Shown: in pieces, positions 28,379 through 38,022 of the stretch
Layout: each line of letters begins with the position of its first letter
Position numbering within the stretch: position 1 is the stretch's first letter
Source: Vibrio quintilis
Lineage (GTDB): Bacteria > Pseudomonadota > Gammaproteobacteria > Enterobacterales > Vibrionaceae
Direction: 5' to 3'
Length of the DNA: 64,000 nucleotides
Assembly: GCF_024529975.1 (NCBI RefSeq)
Contig: NZ_AP024897.1
Coordinates: 3,348,001 to 3,412,000, forward strand
Translations under genes and position numbers: made by a program
The notes under the pieces: generated by a model
Databases searched by the model: none
What the model saw: the letters and a program-made list of their open reading frames with translations, nothing else
What the model was told of the DNA's origin: nothing

Positions 28379-29743
28379 ATGTCTTCAAATACCACCTCAT
28401 GGAAAGCCACATTTCAAAGCTACATGGACAAACGACTCGCCTGGGTAATGATGCTCGGGTGTTCAAGTGGCTTTCCGTGGGTGTTAATTGGATCGAATAT
28501 GTCAGGCTGGCTCAAAGATGAAGGCCTGACCCGTTCCGCGATTGGTTATTTTGGCAGCATCTTTACTGTCTATACGATTAATTTCCTGTGGGCACCTCTT
28601 GTTGACCGGGTAAGACTTCCTGTTTTAGGCCACTGGCTCGGGCAAAGAAGAAGCTGGATCTTATTTTGCCAGCTCATTATTTTGGGCGGGACGCTGACTA
28701 TTGCTACCCTTAATCCGGCCAGCCACCTGATGTTTACTTCTCTGATCGCACTGATGATCGCAACAGCCTCAGCAACTCAGGATATTGCCATTGATGCATT
28801 CAGGATTGATTCATTCAAAAAATCAGAAGAATCAAAATTGCCACAGGCATCAGCGATGGCAGTAATTGGTTGGTGGACCGGCTATTCGTTACCCGGCTTC
28901 TTAGCATTTACTTATGCAAATGAATATGGCTGGGGACATATTTACTACGGCATGGCTGTAATTATTCTGTTGTTAATCACCTTCACACTTTTGGTCAGAG
29001 AACCCCAGACTCACCGAGACTTACTGCAACAGAAAGCAGAACAGCGCCATGAGCATTATACTCACTCTCCGGTGTTAACCTGGCTGACAGTGACTGTATT
29101 TGAACCATTTATCGACTTTTTCCGCAGAAATGGTGCTTCAGTTGCACTGACTTTATTGCTGTTTGTTTTTCTGTTTAAAGTTGGCGAAGCCTTTCTCGGA
29201 CGGATGTCGATACCCTTCTATAAAGAAATCGGCTTCTCTAATGAACAGATTGGTTACTATTCCAAGCTGATTGGCTGGGGAGCAACCATGCTGTTCACTT
29301 TTCTGGGCAGTGTGGTCAATGTCCGGTTCGGTATTGTCAAAGGTCTGATGATTGGCGGAACAGCAATGGCCGCAAGTAACCTGATGTTTTCCTGGATAGC
29401 TGAAACCGGCCCGGATGAACATCTGTTTTTAGCCACAGTGATTGTGGACAACTTTACAACAGCTTTCTCAACCGTGGCTTTTGTTTCTTTCCTGACCTTA
29501 ATGACAGGGCAGGCATTTTCTGCAACTCAGTATGCTTTACTGGCTTCACTGGGAAATGCAGGACGAACCGTTCTGGCATCTTTCAGCGGTGCGCTGGCCG
29601 ATTATCTCGATAACTGGACCCTGTTCTTTATCCTGACAGCAGTGATGGTCATTCCCAGCCTGGTGATGCTTTATTCACTGCGTCACTATTTCTCGCGTTT
29701 ATTGATCAAAGCAAAACAGGAGCGTCAGGAGAGCGCAGCCTGA
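28379..29743 (+). CDS. ampG: AmpG-family muropeptide transporter (MFS)
   Basis: AmpG imports GlcNAc-anhydroMurNAc peptides for cell-wall recycling and beta-lactamase induction signalling. I start at the ATG at 28379 (454 residues); a TTG two codons upstream is open. About 12-14 membrane helices are visible. Family motifs include LGCSSGFPWVLIGSNMSGWLKDEG near the N-terminus, FLWAPLVDR and ATASATQDIAIDAFRID. It lies 12 nt after the cyclophilin gene. Confidence 0.93.
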   Translation: MSSNTTSWKATFQSYMDKRLAWVMMLGCSSGFPWVLIGSNMSGWLKDEGLTRSAIGYFGSIFTVYTINFLWAPLVDRVRLPVLGHWLGQRRSWILFCQLIILGGTLTIATLNPASHLMFTSLIALMIATASATQDIAIDAFRIDSFKKSEESKLPQASAMAVIGWWTGYSLPGFLAFTYANEYGWGHIYYGMAVIILLLITFTLLVREPQTHRDLLQQKAEQRHEHYTHSPVLTWLTVTVFEPFIDFFRRNGASVALTLLLFVFLFKVGEAFLGRMSIPFYKEIGFSNEQIGYYSKLIGWGATMLFTFLGSVVNVRFGIVKGLMIGGTAMAASNLMFSWIAETGPDEHLFLATVIVDNFTTAFSTVAFVSFLTLMTGQAFSATQYALLASLGNAGRTVLASFSGALADYLDNWTLFFILTAVMVIPSLVMLYSLRHYFSRLLIKAKQERQESAA

Positions 29744-29837
29744 ATAAGATCCACCCGATTTAACAATTTCATCTTCCAATCATCGTTATTTTCTGATGAT
29801 ATATTATGAATCACTCATATATCACTCATCATCTGCC

Positions 29838-30743
29838 ATGAATATTGTCATTCTGGGACCGGGCGCTATCGGCGCTCTATGGGCTGTAAAACTCCGGCAG
29901 GCCGGGCATCGTGTTTCTGTCTGGGCCAGACAAGCAGACCGCGAATATCCCGTCAGCCTTGATGGTCTCCTGCCAGTGAACTTTCAAAATCACACTGATG
30001 AAGATATCAGACAGGCTGATCTGATTTTTGTCACAGTGAAGTCATGGCAAATCGTCGCTGCGCTCGACTCTGTCAGCAAATTGCTTCAGCCGGAAACCAT
30101 GCTTCTGTTGATGCATAATGGCATGGGGGTAACCGAAGAACTCGGGATATATCTTGAAACACATCCATGTCTGATTGCTACAACAAGTCATGGTGCGTTA
30201 AAACAAGAGTCCCGGACATTTCCGGTACAAGTCTCACATACCGGTAAGGGAGAAACCTGGATAGGCGCTGCAAATCAGGCCGGACAACACTGTACCTTCA
30301 TGACTGATGTGCTCAATCATGCGTTTGCACCGGTATACTGGCATCACAATATGACGCAGGCTCAATGGCAAAAACTTGCGGTGAACTGTGTTATCAATCC
30401 ATTGACGGCAATCAATCAATGTGTGAATGGCCAGCTTGCTTCTTCTGAGTTCACCCGGCAAATATCAGCACTGATCACCGAAATCAGCCGGGTGATGAAT
30501 GCAGAAGGCCTTACAACAGATACCGGGCAGTTAAAAAAACGGATTTATCAGGTCATTGAAAACACCGGTGAAAACTATTCCTCGATGTATCAGGATATAT
30601 TCCGCCGCAGAACCACAGAAATTGATTACATCACGGGATACTTACTGAAGGTTGCTGAAAAACACCAGATTGCCATCCCGGAACATGAAAAGGTCTATCA
30701 CCAAATCAAGCATATTGAAATGAAGGGAAAACAAGATGAATAA
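29838..30743 (+). CDS. panE: 2-dehydropantoate 2-reductase
   Basis: PanE (ketopantoate reductase) makes pantoate for coenzyme A synthesis using NADPH. I start at the ATG at 29838, giving 301 residues beginning with the dinucleotide motif MNIVILGPGAIGALWA. The catalytic Lys lies in WQKLAVNCVINPLTAI, and SSMYQDIFRRRTTEIDYITGYLL is the C-terminal substrate-binding signature. An earlier in-frame ATG at 29796 would place 14 extra residues before the Rossmann strand. It overlaps yajL by 8 nt. Confidence 0.93.
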   Translation: MNIVILGPGAIGALWAVKLRQAGHRVSVWARQADREYPVSLDGLLPVNFQNHTDEDIRQADLIFVTVKSWQIVAALDSVSKLLQPETMLLLMHNGMGVTEELGIYLETHPCLIATTSHGALKQESRTFPVQVSHTGKGETWIGAANQAGQHCTFMTDVLNHAFAPVYWHHNMTQAQWQKLAVNCVINPLTAINQCVNGQLASSEFTRQISALITEISRVMNAEGLTTDTGQLKKRIYQVIENTGENYSSMYQDIFRRRTTEIDYITGYLLKVAEKHQIAIPEHEKVYHQIKHIEMKGKQDE

Positions 30744-31353
30744 AAGAATTCTGGTGCCGGTTGCCCCGGGCTCGGAAGAAATGGAAGCCGTGACGATCAT
30801 CGATATTATGGTCAGAGCAGGCTACGAAGTCACCGTTGCGAGTGCCGATTTTGAAGGCAAGCTGACATTGAAGGCCTCCCGCGGCGTCACCCTGACGGCT
30901 GATTGTCTGCTCATCGATGTAGCAGATGAAGAATTTGACGCCATCATACTTCCCGGCGGGGTGGAAGGTTCGGAAACATTCAGAGACAGCACATTGCTGG
31001 TGGAAATGCTAAAACAACAGCTCTATGACGGACGACTTGTTGCCGCAATCTGTGCTGCACCGGCACTGGTTCTGCAGCATCATCAGTTGTATCCGAAAGC
31101 AATCATGACCTGCCATCCATCATTCAAAGATACCATTCCGGCAGCACAGTGGCGTGAAAAACGGGTGACTTATGATAAAAATCACAAGCTCATCACCAGT
31201 CAGGGCCCCGGAACTGCGCTTGAATTTGCCATGGAAATCGTTATCTATTTATCCGGAAAAGCGCATGCATGGAAAATAGCCGAACCAATGGTCACAGCGC
31301 CCAACCTGAACTACCATCAGTTGGGCAAACGGGATGAAGCTTCAAACCAGTAA
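30736..31353 (+). CDS. yajL: YajL/DJ-1 family protein
   Basis: YajL belongs to the DJ-1/PfpI superfamily and is described as an oxidative-stress chaperone and protein deglycase (the latter contested). The 205 residues show MNKRILVPVAPGSEEMEAV with the conserved Glu, FDAIILPGG, and the nucleophile elbow VAAICAAPALVL with Cys106. AAGGGAAAACAAG precedes its ATG inside panE. It is convergent with csdE, with only 7 nt between stops. Confidence 0.95.
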   Translation: MNKRILVPVAPGSEEMEAVTIIDIMVRAGYEVTVASADFEGKLTLKASRGVTLTADCLLIDVADEEFDAIILPGGVEGSETFRDSTLLVEMLKQQLYDGRLVAAICAAPALVLQHHQLYPKAIMTCHPSFKDTIPAAQWREKRVTYDKNHKLITSQGPGTALEFAMEIVIYLSGKAHAWKIAEPMVTAPNLNYHQLGKRDEASNQ

Positions 31354-31360
31354 ACCCGTC

Positions 31361-31792
31361 CTACTCCTGTGTCATTGATTTGATCTGGCTGACAATGGCC
31401 CGGATGCCGTTTCCCCGGGTCGGACTCAGATGGGAAAGTAAATTGAGTTGCTCAAAGTAACCTTCAATATCGAATGAAATAATTTCAGAACTGGTTTTTC
31501 CCTGACAGGCAGCCATAATTATCCCAATCAATCCACGGATAATTCTCGCATCAGAGTCCGCAGTAAAAAACCATCGTCCTTCATGCCGCTGCGCAAGCAG
31601 CCAGACCCGGCTCTCACACCCGGCAACCATAATCTGATCAGATTTCAGCGTATCTGACATGGCAGGAAGCTGTTTTCCCCACAACAGCAATTGCCGGTAT
31701 TTATCTTCCCAGCCATGTAAATACTGCATAACCTGAAGAATATCCCGGGCAGTTATTTGATCACCAAAAGGTGAAGTTGTCACAATTTGCAT
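31361..31792 (-). CDS. csdE: Cysteine desulfurase sulfur acceptor CsdE (SufE family)
   Basis: CsdE accepts persulfide sulfur from the desulfurase CsdA and passes it on, including towards tRNA modification with TcdA (CsdL). The 143 residues carry the SufE fold: YLHGWEDKYRQLLLWGKQLP, then VAGCESRVWLL with the acceptor Cys59, DSDARIIRGLIGIIMAACQG, and LSPTRGNGIRAIVSQI. It lies 14 nt downstream of tcdA; no csdA is present in the window. Confidence 0.93.
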   Translation of the reverse strand: MQIVTTSPFGDQITARDILQVMQYLHGWEDKYRQLLLWGKQLPAMSDTLKSDQIMVAGCESRVWLLAQRHEGRWFFTADSDARIIRGLIGIIMAACQGKTSSEIISFDIEGYFEQLNLLSHLSPTRGNGIRAIVSQIKSMTQE

Positions 31793-31806
31793 TTCTGAAA
31801 ATACTT

Positions 31807-32616
31807 CTATGAGTGATGTTTTTTGATCAGTTTATCCACAACGCGGGCAGCTGCAATCATGCCAAAACTGGCGGTGACCATCATCGCCGCACCAAAGCCA
31901 CTGGCGCAATCCATTCTTTTCGGACCTTCAGCGGTTGATTTAACAGCACAAACAGACCCATCAGGTTGTGGATATTTAAGCTGTTCTGTTGAGAATACAC
32001 ATTCAATCCCAAATTTACGCGCCGGGTTTTTAGAGAAATTATATTCCCGTCTCAGACGATCTTTGAGCTTTTTGGCTAAAGGATCCTGTATCGTTTTGGT
32101 CAGGTCAGCCACTTTAATCTGTGTCGGATCGGTTTGCCCGCCCGCACCACCGATCGTAATCACTTTGATTTTTTGTCTGCGGCAATAAGCCAGTAACGCA
32201 GCTTTTGCTTTCAGGCTGTCAATCGCATCCAGCACATAATCAAATTCATGTGTCAGGTACTGCTGAAGATTATCCGGCGAAATAAAATCATCAATCAGAT
32301 TAACGCGACACTCCGGATTAATCTGCCTGATTCGTTCAGCCATCACTTCAATTTTACTCTGGCCAACGGTCTCTTCCATCGCATGAATCTGCCGGTTCAC
32401 ATTCGTGACGCAAACGTCATCCATATCAATCAGCGTCAGTTCACCAATGCCTGTCCGGGCTAACGCTTCTGCACTCCAGGAGCCCACACCACCAATGCCA
32501 ATCACACATACATGTGCAGCCCGGAGGATTTCAACTTCATCATATCCATAAAGCCGGCGGGTACCGCCAAAACGCTGCTGATAAGCTTCTGAAGCAGGTG
32601 AAGTTAACTGTCGCAT
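31807..32616 (-). CDS. tcdA: tRNA threonylcarbamoyladenosine dehydratase
   Basis: TcdA (CsdL) cyclises t6A37 to ct6A in tRNA using ATP. I start at the ATG ending at 32616 (MRQLTSPASEAYQQRFGG), giving 269 residues; a GTG three codons upstream is possible. The ThiF/E1-like adenylation domain shows CVIGIGGVGSWSAEALARTG, LTLIDMDDVCVTNVNRQ and YVLDAIDSLKAKAAL. The C-terminal GFGAAMMVTASFGMIAA segment is typical. It is paired with csdE, whose product supplies the activating sulfur relay. Confidence 0.95.
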   Translation of the reverse strand: MRQLTSPASEAYQQRFGGTRRLYGYDEVEILRAAHVCVIGIGGVGSWSAEALARTGIGELTLIDMDDVCVTNVNRQIHAMEETVGQSKIEVMAERIRQINPECRVNLIDDFISPDNLQQYLTHEFDYVLDAIDSLKAKAALLAYCRRQKIKVITIGGAGGQTDPTQIKVADLTKTIQDPLAKKLKDRLRREYNFSKNPARKFGIECVFSTEQLKYPQPDGSVCAVKSTAEGPKRMDCASGFGAAMMVTASFGMIAAARVVDKLIKKHHS

Positions 32617-32654
32617 AAAAAGCACCCAAAATTGTTATTACAGGAAAAGATCAA

Positions 32655-32683
32655 GAAGGAGTGCGATTTATACGCACTCCTTC
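32655..32683 (-). terminator. Terminator after mltA
   Basis: A perfect 11-bp stem (GAAGGAGTGCG / CGCACTCCTTC) with a 7-nt loop lies between the mltA stop and the tcdA start; on the minus strand it is followed by TTGATCTTTT. Confidence 0.8.
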
Positions 32684-32727
32684 ATCAAAAGTCCAGCGAC
32701 CAGCCATCCTGAAATCACAAAAATTCT

Positions 32728-33837
32728 TTACTCTGATTTCTCTGGTGGTAAAGCCCAGGGCGCCTGAGTTGCCGTTCCATCCAGCCCGAGTTTCCATACC
32801 CGGCCAAAATGCCGGTAGTGTCCCGCAGCAGTACCGGCACGCTCTCCCATCCCGTGGTACAAATCCAGATGATTATCTTTTACTGCGCCACCAGTATCGA
32901 GCACAATCAACAATTTTAATTCATGGGTGCCGCTCCAGCTTCCGTCTGCATTTAACAGTGGTACTTCGGCCAGAATTGGTGTTCCCATCGGGAAAATCCG
33001 CCGGTCGCCAGCAACAGATGCCATCGGAATTAAAGGAATCCCGGCAGTTCCGGTCACAGGCGCCGCAGCCTTCGGTGAGAAAAATACATAAGAAGGGTTT
33101 TGTTCCAGTAACTCTCTGACCTGATTCTCAGGATGCGTCATCACCCAATGCTTAATCGCTTTCAGTGACATTTTTTCCTTCGGCACCTCACCACGATCAA
33201 TCAGAACCCGGCCAATACTGACATAAGCCTTTTTATTTTTACCTGCGTAGGCAAAGTACTCCAGAGAGTCATCATCACCAAAGTGTACAAAACCACTACC
33301 CTGAACTTCCATGATAAATGGATCAATCAGATTAGAGGCGTATCCCAGCTCAAGCCCTTTATCTTCCAAAGCACCGGCATATATTTCCGCCCTTGTCGGA
33401 CAATCATCGATACAACCGGGCTTCTGATAAACAGGGAAACGAAAACGCCTGTTGGCCGTATGCCGCAGTTCAATGACAGGGGAGAAATATCCGGTAAACA
33501 ACACATTGCCCCGTTGGTCGGCCCCGCCTAACTGCGCGCTTTGAATACCATATTGTCCCAAAGCCTGTGGATCTCCGCTTTTTTCAGCCCAATCGCGAAG
33601 CCGTAAATATAATGGCTGGTATATTTTTGACAAGGAAGGTGATTTTTCGGTCACCAGCTCACTCTGGCGGGTAAATTCACTGAAGTCTCTGGGTGAATTC
33701 GACCGGATATGATCGGTTTTATTTAATATTTCAGGTAATACACCATCAGCATATTGTTGCGCTCTGTCTGTGGGGTTCACACACCCACCCAAAAAAAAGG
33801 CACTGACCATCAGAGCCAATAGCTTATATAAATTCAC
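32728..33837 (-). CDS. mltA: Membrane-bound lytic murein transglycosylase A
   Basis: MltA cleaves the MurNAc-GlcNAc bond of peptidoglycan, forming 1,6-anhydromuropeptides, and is anchored as an outer-membrane lipoprotein. The 369 residues begin with lipobox FFLGGC (Cys19). The barrel motifs include TGYFSPVIELRHTANRRFRFPVY, EVQGSGFVHFGDDD, NPSYVFF, and the catalytic-Asp 3D-domain stretch LLIVLDTGGAVKDNHLDLYHG. AGGTGAATTT precedes the ATG. Confidence 0.96.
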   Translation of the reverse strand: MNLYKLLALMVSAFFLGGCVNPTDRAQQYADGVLPEILNKTDHIRSNSPRDFSEFTRQSELVTEKSPSLSKIYQPLYLRLRDWAEKSGDPQALGQYGIQSAQLGGADQRGNVLFTGYFSPVIELRHTANRRFRFPVYQKPGCIDDCPTRAEIYAGALEDKGLELGYASNLIDPFIMEVQGSGFVHFGDDDSLEYFAYAGKNKKAYVSIGRVLIDRGEVPKEKMSLKAIKHWVMTHPENQVRELLEQNPSYVFFSPKAAAPVTGTAGIPLIPMASVAGDRRIFPMGTPILAEVPLLNADGSWSGTHELKLLIVLDTGGAVKDNHLDLYHGMGERAGTAAGHYRHFGRVWKLGLDGTATQAPWALPPEKSE

Positions 33838-34026
33838 CTGTATTCCTCATCCTCTGTACCAAATTATATTTAATCACAAATCAGACCTCAGGGTCTGTTA
33901 ACCTTTCACGTACAGTTTATCACCTGAATGTCATAAAAAATCAATATGGTAAAACGTCATATTATTTAATGAGAATGCTCATGGCAGCCCATCATAAAAA
34001 CCAAAGTCATAAAACGCTTGCCTGCA

Positions 34027-34044
34027 GATGAATAAAAAGTCATT
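34027..34044. promoter_or_regulatory. ARG box upstream of argA
   Basis: GATGAATAAAAAGTCATT contains TGAAT-AAAA-AGTCA, one mismatch from the ArgR half-site palindrome TGAATWWWWATTCA. It lies 36 nt upstream of the argA start, a position suited to arginine repression. I do not see a clear second box at the usual 2-3 bp spacing. Confidence 0.5.
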
Positions 34045-34079
34045 ATTTCAGCATAATTAAACACGGAGATACCTGAACT

Positions 34080-35417
34080 GTGAAAATCAGAAGTACTGCA
34101 CTCGTCAAAGGATTTCGCCAGTCTGTCCCATATGTGAATGCTCACAGAGGGAAAACCATGGTGATTATGATTGGTGGAGAAGCGATTGCTGACAAAAATT
34201 TCGCGAACATCATCAGTGATATTGCTTTACTCCATAGTTTGGGAGTAAAAATCGTTCTGGTCTATGGCGCCCGGCCACAGATGAATCAACTACTGGATGC
34301 CCACGACTGCAATACGCCCTATCATAAAGGTATCCGGATTACCCATGAAGCCGCTCTCCCTTATGTCGCCCAGGCTGCAGGACAACTGCAGCTGGCGATT
34401 ACCGGCCGTCTGTCTCTGAGCCTGAATAACACGCCAATGGCCGGAAACCAGCTCAGTGTTATCAGCGGAAATTTTGTGATTGCCCAGCCTCTGGGAGTCG
34501 ATGATGGTATCGACTACTGCCACAGCGGGAAAGTCCGTCGTATCAATATCGATGGCATTAATCAGGCACTGAACCAGAACTCCATCGTTTTACTGGGGCC
34601 GATTGCCAGCTCAGTGACCGGAGAGTGCTTTAACCTGCTGTCGGAAGAGGTTGCAACCGAAGTTGCCATCCGTTTAAAAGCAGAAAAGCTGATTGGTTTC
34701 TGCTCTGAGCAGGGAATTTTTGATGAGCAGGGCAACTCGATTGCCGAGCTTTTCCCGGCCGACGTAGAAACCATGTTACAGCGTGTCGAACAAACCACAG
34801 ATGCACCGGATAATGTCAACCGGGGCCGGTTCCGTTTTTTGCGGGCTGCGATTGCCGCCTGCAGAGCCGGAATTCCCCGCAGTCACCTGGTCAGTTATAA
34901 GGAAGATGGTGCGCTGATTCAGGAGCTTTTCTCTATCGATGGCATCGGAACACAACTGGTCATGGCCAGCTCAGAACAAGTCCGGGAAGCCAATATCGAT
35001 GATATCGGCGGTATCTTTGATCTCATCCAGCCTTTAGAAGAAAAAGGGATATTGGTCCGGCGTTCCCGTGAGCAGCTGGAACAGGAAATTCATCAGTTCA
35101 CCATTATCGAAAAAGATGGACTGATCATTGGCTGCGCGGCACTTTATCCTTATCAGGAAGAGCAGATGGCTGAAATGGCTTGTGTGGCTATTCACCCGGA
35201 ATACAGAGATGGCAACAGAGGATTAATGCTTCTGAAACATATCAAAAATCAGGCAAAAAGCATGGGAATCCAGCAGATCTTTGTCCTGACCACACATAGT
35301 GTCCACTGGTTCAGGGAACAGGGTTTTGTTGAAACAGGCGTCGAATCACTGCCGGTCACAAAACAAAACCTGTATAACTATCAGCGTCGTTCTAAAATTC
35401 TTTGTCTGAGTCTGTAA
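34080..35417 (+). CDS. argA: Amino-acid N-acetyltransferase (N-acetylglutamate synthase)
   Basis: ArgA acetylates glutamate with acetyl-CoA, the committed and arginine-inhibited step of arginine synthesis. The start is GTG at 34080, with GGAG about 11 nt upstream. The 445-residue protein has an N-terminal amino-acid-kinase-like regulatory domain (~20-285; [28 protein letters not shown]) and a C-terminal GNAT domain (~295-445; [28 protein letters not shown], acetyl-CoA loop). It is the classical two-domain NAGS. The length matches E. coli ArgA (443). Confidence 0.97.
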   Translation: MKIRSTALVKGFRQSVPYVNAHRGKTMVIMIGGEAIADKNFANIISDIALLHSLGVKIVLVYGARPQMNQLLDAHDCNTPYHKGIRITHEAALPYVAQAAGQLQLAITGRLSLSLNNTPMAGNQLSVISGNFVIAQPLGVDDGIDYCHSGKVRRINIDGINQALNQNSIVLLGPIASSVTGECFNLLSEEVATEVAIRLKAEKLIGFCSEQGIFDEQGNSIAELFPADVETMLQRVEQTTDAPDNVNRGRFRFLRAAIAACRAGIPRSHLVSYKEDGALIQELFSIDGIGTQLVMASSEQVREANIDDIGGIFDLIQPLEEKGILVRRSREQLEQEIHQFTIIEKDGLIIGCAALYPYQEEQMAEMACVAIHPEYRDGNRGLMLLKHIKNQAKSMGIQQIFVLTTHSVHWFREQGFVETGVESLPVTKQNLYNYQRRSKILCLSL

Positions 35418-35728
35418 CCCCCCTTCAATTTTCCTCACCGGGCTGCTTCACCTTTCACCGGTTCAGCCCGTTCTCCTCATCAATGCAGCCATCTGACTGA
35501 GTCATCAATACAAATCCACAGAACTTTGATTTGGTCTTAATCAACTTCTAACAAAGATGAATCGGGATGATTAAACACTTTGATTCATAATGGAGATTGT
35601 GTAGAATTCCCGATAATGAGACATATTCATATTGTCTTTTGTGATTTATATCTCACTTTTATCGTGATAAATAAACTACGCACCATGACTGTTTTCTATC
35701 AAAAAGTGTAATTAAGAGCATATAGAGT
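35418..35728. other. 311-nt gap between argA and the 59-codon ORF
   Basis: It opens with a possible argA terminator (35439-35470). Further on is TTGATT-N7-AATCAA (35526-35544), a small perfect inverted repeat, and AT-rich sequence that could hold a promoter. I see no RNA family or further ORF. Confidence 0.5.
35439..35470 (+). terminator. Possible argA terminator
   Basis: A perfect 7-bp stem CGGGCTG / CAGCCCG with an 18-nt loop, 22 nt past the argA stop, followed by TTCTCCTC. The loop is long and the T tract poor. Confidence 0.4.
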
Positions 35729-35908
35729 ATGAGAACCATTATTTGCAATTCACTACAGAGTTTCTGGGATATGGGTGATAACCACTTTCTGGAAGGGTTA
35801 AATGTTCATTGCGTATTTCCGGTAGATGAACGTATCAAAGGTTTTATTCTCGGATCGAAAGAACGCTATAAAATCCATGAGATCACATTCACCAGAGCCT
35901 TTTCCTGA
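35729..35908 (+). CDS. Hypothetical 59-residue protein
   Basis: I do not recognise this ORF. It begins at the ATG at 35729, preceded closely by TAGAGT, and encodes 59 residues: MRTIICNSLQSFWDMGDNHF at the start, GLNVHCVFPVDERIKGFILG in the middle, and ending ITFTRAFS. Composition is protein-like, with Trp, several aromatic residues, two Cys and mixed charge. There is no signal peptide or membrane helix. It lies between argA and the convergent recD, with only 23 nt to the recD stop. It could be a short conserved Vibrio protein missed by length cut-offs, or a chance ORF. Confidence 0.45.
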   Translation: MRTIICNSLQSFWDMGDNHFLEGLNVHCVFPVDERIKGFILGSKERYKIHEITFTRAFS

Positions 35909-35931
35909 GTACGCATCACCAGGCGGATGAT

Positions 35932-38022
35932 TCACAACCCAGCCAGTTGAGTCACAAGCCCGCTTAACCTTTTCGTTCTGGTCCGTATTGCACGCCTGAA
36001 TACCGCCGGATCAGTGTAAATGCTGAGTTTATTTTTAGCCCGGGTAATTCCGGTGTATATCAGCTCTCGGGTCAGCACCGGGCTAAACTCAGGCGGTAAA
36101 ATCATCAGTGTAAAATCAAATTCACTTCCCTGGGATTTATGAATCGTCATCGCGTAGGCCGTTTCATGTTCCGGAAGCCTGCTGGGAATCACTCCCTTTA
36201 CACTGCCATCAAACTGTTCAAAATAAACTTTATACACGTCTTTGCCCGATTCTATGGTTTGCAGACAAATACCAATATCGCCGTTATAAATTCCCAGATA
36301 GTGATCGTTTTTCGTCACCATCACCGGCCGGCCGTTGTACCAGGCTTCCTGATCTTTGTGAATCATGCCACGACGAAGCAACAAACTTTCTACTTTTTGA
36401 TTCAGACCGGATACGCCAAAATCGCCTTCCCTGAGTGCACACAATAAACGACACTGATTAAAAATACGGAGAACCCGCTTTGCTGTCTGCTCTGTGGGAT
36501 AATTCTGCTCTGCCAGACACGTTTGCAGCTCTGAGAAATAGCGACCATATTCGTCTGCCAGCGTATTCAGCATTTGATTATAATGGCCACCATCAAGTGT
36601 TTGCACTTTGATATCCGAATATGCCATGGCATGAATTTCACTCAATGGCAAGTACTCTCCGGCATTCACCAGTGATGCCAGAAAACCGATGCCGGAATCA
36701 GCATGAAAACGATAGCTTTTTTTCAACATACACAAGCCATCAGCAATATCCGGAATCTGTTCCGCTGCCGGATGCGGTAAGATATTCCCGGTTAACCGCG
36801 CCAGTAACCGGGTTTGCCTGCGGGAAAAACCATAAGACTGGATTGAGCAGATATCCCCCAAAACCGCACCAGCTTCAACTGAGGCCAGCTGATCTTTGTC
36901 GCCCAATAAAATAACCCGGGTATGCTTTGGCAATGCCATCAGTAACTTATACATCATTGGCAAATCCACCATCGAGGCTTCATCCACAACCAGAATATCA
37001 ACATGAAGCAAATTCTGTTCGTGATGGACAAACTCGGCACTTCCCGGAATCACACCCAACAGCCGGTGTAACGTGCTGGCCTGTATAGGAAGTAAAGCTT
37101 TAATGTCTGATGAAATGGGCAGTTTATCGACGGCCTGACCAATCGACTCCGTCAGCCGGGCAGCCGCTTTCCCCGTCGGGGCAACCAGTCTGATTAAAGG
37201 AGAATTCCGGTGCGCCTGCGCCTGAACAACCAATGCGGCCAGTAATCTGGCAACCGTTGTCGTCTTGCCGGTTCCCGGCCCTCCGGAAATTACCGTGAAC
37301 TGACGTGTTAAAGCCGTCGCGGCAGCAATTTTCTGCCAGTTCAGACAAATACTGTCAGGGATAAATTTATCCAGTTCTTCCAGTTCACTACAACGAGTAG
37401 CTTGCCTGACCCGCTGACAAATAGCAGACCAGTCTGTGGCATCAGGATCTATCACATCCAATGAATGGCAAATTAGCTGCTGAATTTGTTCAGATGACTC
37501 AATCCCGGATAGCTGCTGCCATAACGCCGGGTAATTCCGGCTGAACAACTGCTTTAACTGAATGGTTAATAATTCAACATCCTCATCGGCCAGATGGACC
37601 GGTGCCGATAGCTGATGCAACCGCTCAGCCAGCCTTGATTCATAAAACCAGTAACGGTGTAAATAGAGACGCTGACCATCAAAAACCAGCGGGCAATGGT
37701 CTTCAGGCGAACCGATAAACGGACAACGCTGAATCACACCCAGCCAGTCCACACACGCCACATGATCTCTGAAGCGGAGTGATTCATCAAAACTCAGGCC
37801 AAAATACAGCCATGCATCATTCATCCGGCCATCCGTATCACAAACAGGGATACAGATATGCCCATGTCCGAGTTCATAACTCACCACAGCACATAACCAG
37901 GCGACTTCAGATTGCTCCTGCCTGCATTGTCTGGCGATAAACATCGCAAACTGGTAATCCAGCTGGCGAATCAGCTGCTTTTCGCAGAAGTAACTCAGGA
38001 TATCTGCAAGAAAACCTGTCAC
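35932..38022 (-). CDS. recD: Exodeoxyribonuclease V subunit alpha (RecD)
   Basis: RecD is the fast 5'-3' helicase of RecBCD, which processes double-strand breaks and degrades foreign linear DNA. The 696 residues contain Walker A in FTVISGGPGTGKTTTVARLL, Walker B VDEASMVDLPMMYKLL, LLGDKDQLASVEAGAVLGDI, and C-terminal motifs YAMTIHKSQGSEFDFTLMILP and LIYTGITRAKNKLSIY. Its start overlaps the recB stop by 4 nt (ATGA). E. coli RecD has 608 residues; the longer form here is usual for vibrios as I recall. Confidence 0.97.
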   Translation of the reverse strand: MTGFLADILSYFCEKQLIRQLDYQFAMFIARQCRQEQSEVAWLCAVVSYELGHGHICIPVCDTDGRMNDAWLYFGLSFDESLRFRDHVACVDWLGVIQRCPFIGSPEDHCPLVFDGQRLYLHRYWFYESRLAERLHQLSAPVHLADEDVELLTIQLKQLFSRNYPALWQQLSGIESSEQIQQLICHSLDVIDPDATDWSAICQRVRQATRCSELEELDKFIPDSICLNWQKIAAATALTRQFTVISGGPGTGKTTTVARLLAALVVQAQAHRNSPLIRLVAPTGKAAARLTESIGQAVDKLPISSDIKALLPIQASTLHRLLGVIPGSAEFVHHEQNLLHVDILVVDEASMVDLPMMYKLLMALPKHTRVILLGDKDQLASVEAGAVLGDICSIQSYGFSRRQTRLLARLTGNILPHPAAEQIPDIADGLCMLKKSYRFHADSGIGFLASLVNAGEYLPLSEIHAMAYSDIKVQTLDGGHYNQMLNTLADEYGRYFSELQTCLAEQNYPTEQTAKRVLRIFNQCRLLCALREGDFGVSGLNQKVESLLLRRGMIHKDQEAWYNGRPVMVTKNDHYLGIYNGDIGICLQTIESGKDVYKVYFEQFDGSVKGVIPSRLPEHETAYAMTIHKSQGSEFDFTLMILPPEFSPVLTRELIYTGITRAKNKLSIYTDPAVFRRAIRTRTKRLSGLVTQLAGL

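Noticed and set aside
35638..35655. TTGTGATTTATATCTCACTT as a possible CRP site
   Set aside because: The TGTGA and TCAC halves are 8 nt apart rather than 6, so it does not fit the CRP consensus.
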